DNA of 44,257 bases from a virus. Under the pieces are notes generated by a model that ran no database searches, was not told where the DNA came from, and was given only the letters and a program-made list of their open reading frames with translations. Both the position numbers and the translations under genes were made by a program. The DNA is taken from positions 1-44,257 of IMG/VR virus record IMGVR_UViG_3300006802_000171, one strand, 5' to 3'. Positions within the stretch are counted from its first letter, which is position 1. Each line of letters begins with the position of its first letter. Below, piece by piece: positions 41,401 through 44,257 of the stretch.

Positions 41401-42129
41401 ACTTTCCTCATCCTCACTCTTTTCAATTCTAAATTTATCAGGAAGATTAGAAGCAAACTTAGAATTAAACTCTGGTTCAAGATCAGGGTTCACACTACGT
41501 TCAGCTAGTAGGCCCTGTATTACGGAAAGAACCTCTGCTACCTCTTTAGAGAATGCTTGTAACTCGGAAACCCGAGCAATCTCAGCCGCATATTTTGATT
41601 CGACTAACGCACGTCGTTCCTCAGCAGTTAAATTATTCTTTTCTATAGATGAGTTGGCTGCATTAAAGGCTAAGGTTTCTTTGAACTTACCAATACAATT
41701 TTTTATATCTTCTAAGTCTCTTTTCCTAGAAAGATAATTATTATAAAGATTACCACCCGCTGCTAAAACACCGTTGATAGTCCCTAAAAAGCTGTCAATA
41801 CCTTGAAGAACTCCCCCAGACTCATATTCCCTTTCAGTATTAGCAACATCAGTGATTAGAATAAACTGCCCTGTCTCAGTATCGTATCTGATGATTCCTG
41901 AGTCTAAAAATATAGCATGGGTAATTTCTTTAATAGCGTCGTCGGCAGCTTTCTTTGCATTCCTAGATGCTTGGGACATTGGCCGTAGAACTGCGCTGGG
42001 AAGAAGCTGTAGGACATCCTTGGTCATGTTAATAAGGCATCTTGGAGCCCCGAAAGCCATACCCGTGGATTTAATTAGATCAGCTTCTCTGCCTTGAACT
42101 ATAGCAAATGTTTCAACATCAAATATCAT
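38491..42129 (-). CDS. Giant baseplate-operon protein with LamG-like and SGNH esterase domains (1212 aa)
   Basis: The first 450 residues are mostly helical with coiled-coil-like stretches (about 150-230 and 355-415) and may bind the baseplate. Residues about 510-890 look like a LamG/concanavalin fold (GLIGIYNFLDSRT, TIDFWLYVPTL, DYMHVAVTIDP, KVYLDSVLMG, GSMKFYNKPL). The C-terminal 300 residues match a sialate/acetylxylan-type SGNH esterase: FFLLGQSNANG with Ser914, then WVQGEADS (1089-1096) and SPDGLHLD with Asp1185 and His1188. Such enzymes remove acetyl groups from surface sugars. The gene lies between the spike and gp25 genes, so the enzyme probably sits on the baseplate and prepares host polysaccharide during adsorption. 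Confidence 0.82.
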   Translation of the reverse strand: MIFDVETFAIVQGREADLIKSTGMAFGAPRCLINMTKDVLQLLPSAVLRPMSQASRNAKKAADDAIKEITHAIFLDSGIIRYDTETGQFILITDVANTEREYESGGVLQGIDSFLGTINGVLAAGGNLYNNYLSRKRDLEDIKNCIGKFKETLAFNAANSSIEKNNLTAEERRALVESKYAAEIARVSELQAFSKEVAEVLSVIQGLLAERSVNPDLEPEFNSKFASNLPDKFRIEKSEDEESKEEIFRLVFGPPESSKGKFLLSVDGLYYDSQTSGTTFVLEHLKKQKEKIGQSKRWRFDYDPNIGGKGVQISDEELRKYVGTIFDPNIIDESDFLKTFYNADNFLSVLIEQRDKRISDLKNKIIEYSDTGAGVAIIDNTRQELLSESQLHQDKINRRKKQIEIAVKAPSLYGTGPKFSPGGIPINDFSYLQDLNIAASLEQQKRLVLSQEDVSGVVLPIQTKYVGTKQNKEFSAFDNLLVAEVGVGEMPYETSAVSAQGQVHKSVTNTVITDGLIGIYNFLDSRTVQASSTEFLINNSFSENRYNNLQLVGKPDILYQKGLGVPFFEGVTKHQASSLDSTQPSSHGTFGRLPDTPEFRDLMYNKEGCTIDFWLYVPTLLDAEKGWMEDYTFVSSNHRLVLACENVGTAAGVSSQGDISAMQPDYGDGFVRGFVMGFTRDSRIVSGGPPNDDFSPSTLSGVHFFLAPTQSFDQSSAGYIRLSNSGCELSSAYASWSMNVSSVVNGKRFRDVNQDYMHVAVTIDPPKDQVKVYLDSVLMGTSSLQTVFSIPKGEPPRLPSMVKANSFNYASGAAVGPSATNALSGGPKLNSYFTPWIVGGGYTDGMQASGNFMGGQWGGKISGLRGHIGSMKFYNKPLTQIQITKNYTVQCPFFKNIRTHNVNKGKVFFLLGQSNANGLCRTVNGVDYGSFLSAIPDSSAGYRDVKFERVYTWNLLNPTSTPEKRWDNLRAGYNNKSYNVPWAHVGQVCLGPECSLASGLTQKYPDENIYLVKMAWDGSKLAESTNVSDAAQLYATWSNPPIGAFQESHMFNHFLSATPLGVGFDASDTAVPRLLGQGNEELEVCGIFWVQGEADSVKKDASLVYETNFDHFVSSVRALIGNQDWNGGTSAIPFVAAGPHSSIFFAGFVEVFSVITAQHAVAERAINPHGLISALDLSAYNLSPDGLHLDSSSQLFLGNHLFHTYLNIIGEE

Positions 42130-43212
42130 CTATACACCATAATTATTGGGAACTGGTTCAGTGGGGTCATTGTCACCAGGGGTGACCTTTCCGGGGCTAG
42201 GTTCACCAAGATATGTATTTCCACCTGTGAGGTTAGCTGAACTTTGACCTTCAATAGTTGCTCCCTGTTGTGCCAATGCTGCGATATTTCTACCTTTTAT
42301 ATCTACATTCCCATTAGTTGCTTCTAATTTTAAGTTGTTAGCTGCTTTGATGTTTATGTCACCATCCGAACTTAAACTAATCTTTTGAGCTGAGTGGATA
42401 ATAATTTCCCCATCTCTACATTCTAATTGAATCTTATCCCCTGCATTTAAGAAAATTCTCCCTGTATTATTTTCAGCCGTGATATTAATATCCCGATATT
42501 TACTTTCGATATTAACGTTCCCAGTTCTCTCCCTAGACCCAGGAAGGGTGTTTGCACCTGTTGAAGTATTTCTAATATGGATATCTTGACCGTCAACTAC
42601 TCTTAATTTAACTTCTGCCTCTTGTGAGGTCAAAACCTGGTATCCTTTACTCGAAAGAAGAATGCTTCTTCCTGGGAGATCGGTGGAATCCTCTGATACG
42701 ATTTGAATACCATCTCCGGACTCATTTCGTAGCCAAATACATCCAAGCCCAGGACTATCTGCTAAAAGAATTTTCTTTCCTAATGATGATTTAATTTCTA
42801 CTTTCACATTATTTTTAGTAACATCATATTGATCTGATAAAGTTATACAATGCCCTAAAGGAGTTTTCCATATTACTTTTTGTGGGATATTATCGGAATT
42901 ATAAATTCCTACAGGTGGTAAGACATTTCTATTCATTAGGATATCAATGTCAGGATCATCTGTTTCCTCAACACCTTCTTTACGATTCACAATAGATCCC
43001 ATAAAATACCAGTTGGAATCATTTTCTAATTGTGAAATTAAGACTTCACTGCCTCTTTCGGGCAAAGCTATAAACCCGCCCTCAGCACTACGGTAGTAAG
43101 GACTAACATATATTACCTCAAAAAAGTCTTCCTCTATTTCAGGGCAGAATACTCTGAATCTTCCTTCTTGGGTTACATCTCGGGCGTCAACTACCTGTGC
43201 TTTGTAAATCAT
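42130..43212 (-). CDS. gp5: Central spike protein with OB-fold and beta-helix, gp5/V-like
   Basis: The N-terminal ~85 residues form an OB-fold: YKAQVVDARDVTQEGRFRVF then GFIALPERGSEVLISQLEND and WYFMGSI. This is the gp5/P2 gpV/VgrG pattern. From about 110 on, strands of alternating hydrophobic and polar residues (IKSSLGKKILLAD, GEIIIHSAQKISLSSDGDIN, IKAANNLKLEATNGNVDIKG) fit the three-stranded needle helix. There is no lysozyme domain, unlike T4 gp5. The C-terminus is Pro-rich and hydrophilic, perhaps the PAAR-binding end. It overlaps the hub gene by four bases (ATGA). Confidence 0.88.
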   Translation of the reverse strand: MIYKAQVVDARDVTQEGRFRVFCPEIEEDFFEVIYVSPYYRSAEGGFIALPERGSEVLISQLENDSNWYFMGSIVNRKEGVEETDDPDIDILMNRNVLPPVGIYNSDNIPQKVIWKTPLGHCITLSDQYDVTKNNVKVEIKSSLGKKILLADSPGLGCIWLRNESGDGIQIVSEDSTDLPGRSILLSSKGYQVLTSQEAEVKLRVVDGQDIHIRNTSTGANTLPGSRERTGNVNIESKYRDINITAENNTGRIFLNAGDKIQLECRDGEIIIHSAQKISLSSDGDINIKAANNLKLEATNGNVDIKGRNIAALAQQGATIEGQSSANLTGGNTYLGEPSPGKVTPGDNDPTEPVPNNYGV

Positions 43213-44257
43213 TTAATTTCTATATCCGTTTTATTTGGAATTTTTCTAGTAGTTCTGATCAAACCAAACTCAGAGCTAACATCATTAGAAGTTATTTTAT
43301 GTTTAAAACTTTCAATTATATAATGACCCGAAAAAGTAGAATCTCTATCAAATCCTATATCTCCTAAAAGAACCCCTTGAACTTCAAAATCATCAAATAA
43401 AAGTGTGCTACTTTTCAACATATCTTTAAGAGAGTTAGCAACATTAAACATAGGAATAGTTTTAACCCTCACTTTGAAATTCTCACCTCTAATTTTATCT
43501 AGAATAAATTGTTGGACAGAAATTGGATTTAGCTTGCTGCTAGCTTTTATTAGAACTGAGGGGTTAGGAGTTTTATAAGTTTCTAAAAATAGTTTAATAG
43601 CAAACTCTACGAAAATATTTAAATCTACTCTATCTTTAAATTCTTTCCCATAACGTCTTTTAAGTTCACTTCTAACTTTGTCAACTCTCTCTGTTTCCAC
43701 CAACCCTTTAATTAGTTCTATAACATCAGTTTGGTCTGGGTAGAGTTTTTCGAATGTAAATCCCTGCCTGGATAGGGACGCCACTGCTTGCAGTGATGGG
43801 ATCTCATTCATGGAAGCATAAATAGCATCCAGGTAGAAACTTTTAAGATCAATTTCCAAACTTATAACATTTGGATTTTTTACATTTACTCTAAACTCAA
43901 TATCATCTTTTGCACTAATCTCTTTTACTTCTTGTTTATACTTGCTAGATCTAAGAAATTCTTGAGATTTGTGGAGAAGATAATTAGGATTTTTACCACC
44001 ACCTAGTACTTTGGGACCCACAGTTAAATTTTGTAACATTTTACCGTATCTTTGAGCATCTTTTAGTTTACCATCTGTATCTAAAATCTTAATTGGTCCT
44101 GAACTAAAATTAGGTCTAATAATATCAGATGCAAACTTATTGTAGATCACATCATCAATAATCCGTTGGTCACCAAAAATTACTAAAGGTTGAATACCAT
44201 CCCCGATACCTAGATGTATTCTAATTAAATCCAAAAGTCTAATATCACTTTCTACAA
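43209..44257 (-). CDS. Baseplate hub protein, gp27/gpD-like (5' end outside window)
   Basis: The frame is open to the right edge of the window. The first in-window start (TTG 44234) is preceded by seven sense codons (VESDIRL), so the true N-terminus lies beyond. The C-terminus SGHYIIESFKHKI followed by SSEFGLIRTTRK is typical of phage late-control D/gp27-type hub proteins. Upstream there is DDIEFRVNVKNPNVISLEID, then a helical region. The hub forms the ring on which the spike sits. The gene ends with ATGA overlapping the spike start, which supports hub-spike pairing. Confidence 0.75.
   Translation of the reverse strand, partial: VESDIRLLDLIRIHLGIGDGIQPLVIFGDQRIIDDVIYNKFASDIIRPNFSSGPIKILDTDGKLKDAQRYGKMLQNLTVGPKVLGGGKNPNYLLHKSQEFLRSSKYKQEVKEISAKDDIEFRVNVKNPNVISLEIDLKSFYLDAIYASMNEIPSLQAVASLSRQGFTFEKLYPDQTDVIELIKGLVETERVDKVRSELKRRYGKEFKDRVDLNIFVEFAIKLFLETYKTPNPSVLIKASSKLNPISVQQFILDKIRGENFKVRVKTIPMFNVANSLKDMLKSSTLLFDDFEVQGVLLGDIGFDRDSTFSGHYIIESFKHKITSNDVSSEFGLIRTTRKIPNKTDIEIK

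Noticed and set aside
1-44257. tRNA genes, CRISPR arrays, integrase, insertion sequences or endolysin
   Set aside because: No gap is large enough for a tRNA apart from a few 50-65 base stretches that do not fold as one, no spaced repeats were seen, and no protein showed integrase, transposase or lysozyme motifs.

Overview
The window reads as part of the genome of a tailed, contractile (myovirus) bacteriophage with a T4-like virion. It is AT-rich and almost fully coding, with intergenic gaps of about 65 bases or less. Nearly everything runs on the minus strand as one co-oriented series of genes that overlap or abut, many joined as TAATG or ATGA. The particle genes match T4 families (sheath gp18, tube gp19, capsid gp23, scaffold gp22, protease gp21, neck gp13/14/15, baseplate gp25/gp6/gp5, late sigma gp55). 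The replicative polymerase is family A with an N-terminal uracil-DNA-glycosylase-like domain, unlike T4's family B enzyme, so this is a distant ('far-T4') relative, not a close T4 cousin. The host cannot be told from the sequence.

Layout in transcription order (right to left). 44257-30719: tail hub (cut by the window edge), OB-fold/beta-helix spike, a giant protein carrying a LamG-like fold and an SGNH-type carbohydrate esterase, gp25, gp6/J, a gpI-like giant protein, and two related small baseplate or fibre proteins. 30719-21565: a beta-helix adhesin, a second protein sharing its N-terminal docking motif, an unrecognised 833-aa protein, and a PAAR spike tip. 21512-16523: the head module (acidic and basic prohead-core-like proteins, protease with a long basic tail, scaffold, major capsid protein), closed by a strong intrinsic terminator. 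16436-7572: neck gp13, gp14 and gp15-like, then a cassette of accessory virion proteins (a small protein, two decoration-like proteins, and a LamG protein with about 13 short beta repeats), then a second gp15-like paralogue, sheath and tube. 7545-5143: an 800-aa protein with a Walker A-like motif. 5219-1: an early/replication segment with two plus-strand genes (nuclease/resolvase and late sigma factor) set among minus-strand genes, followed by the DNA polymerase.

The most unusual feature is the polymerase. It is encoded in three separate ORFs (UDG+exonuclease, end of exonuclease+thumb, fingers+palm), separated by two small unrelated ORFs of 95 and 75 codons. All main catalytic motifs survive and the breaks fall in predicted loops. 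The ORFs overlap or abut, and clear Shine-Dalgarno sequences precede at least the middle fragment and the second small ORF, which suggests a multi-subunit polymerase rather than decay. Other points of interest are the duplicated gp15, the protease-basic-tail polyprotein with prohead-type cleavage motifs, the esterase inside a baseplate-operon protein, and divergent gene pairs whose start codons lie 1-11 bases apart. Terminase and portal genes, which sit among these genes in T4, are not in the window. No tRNA, CRISPR, integrase or insertion sequence was seen.
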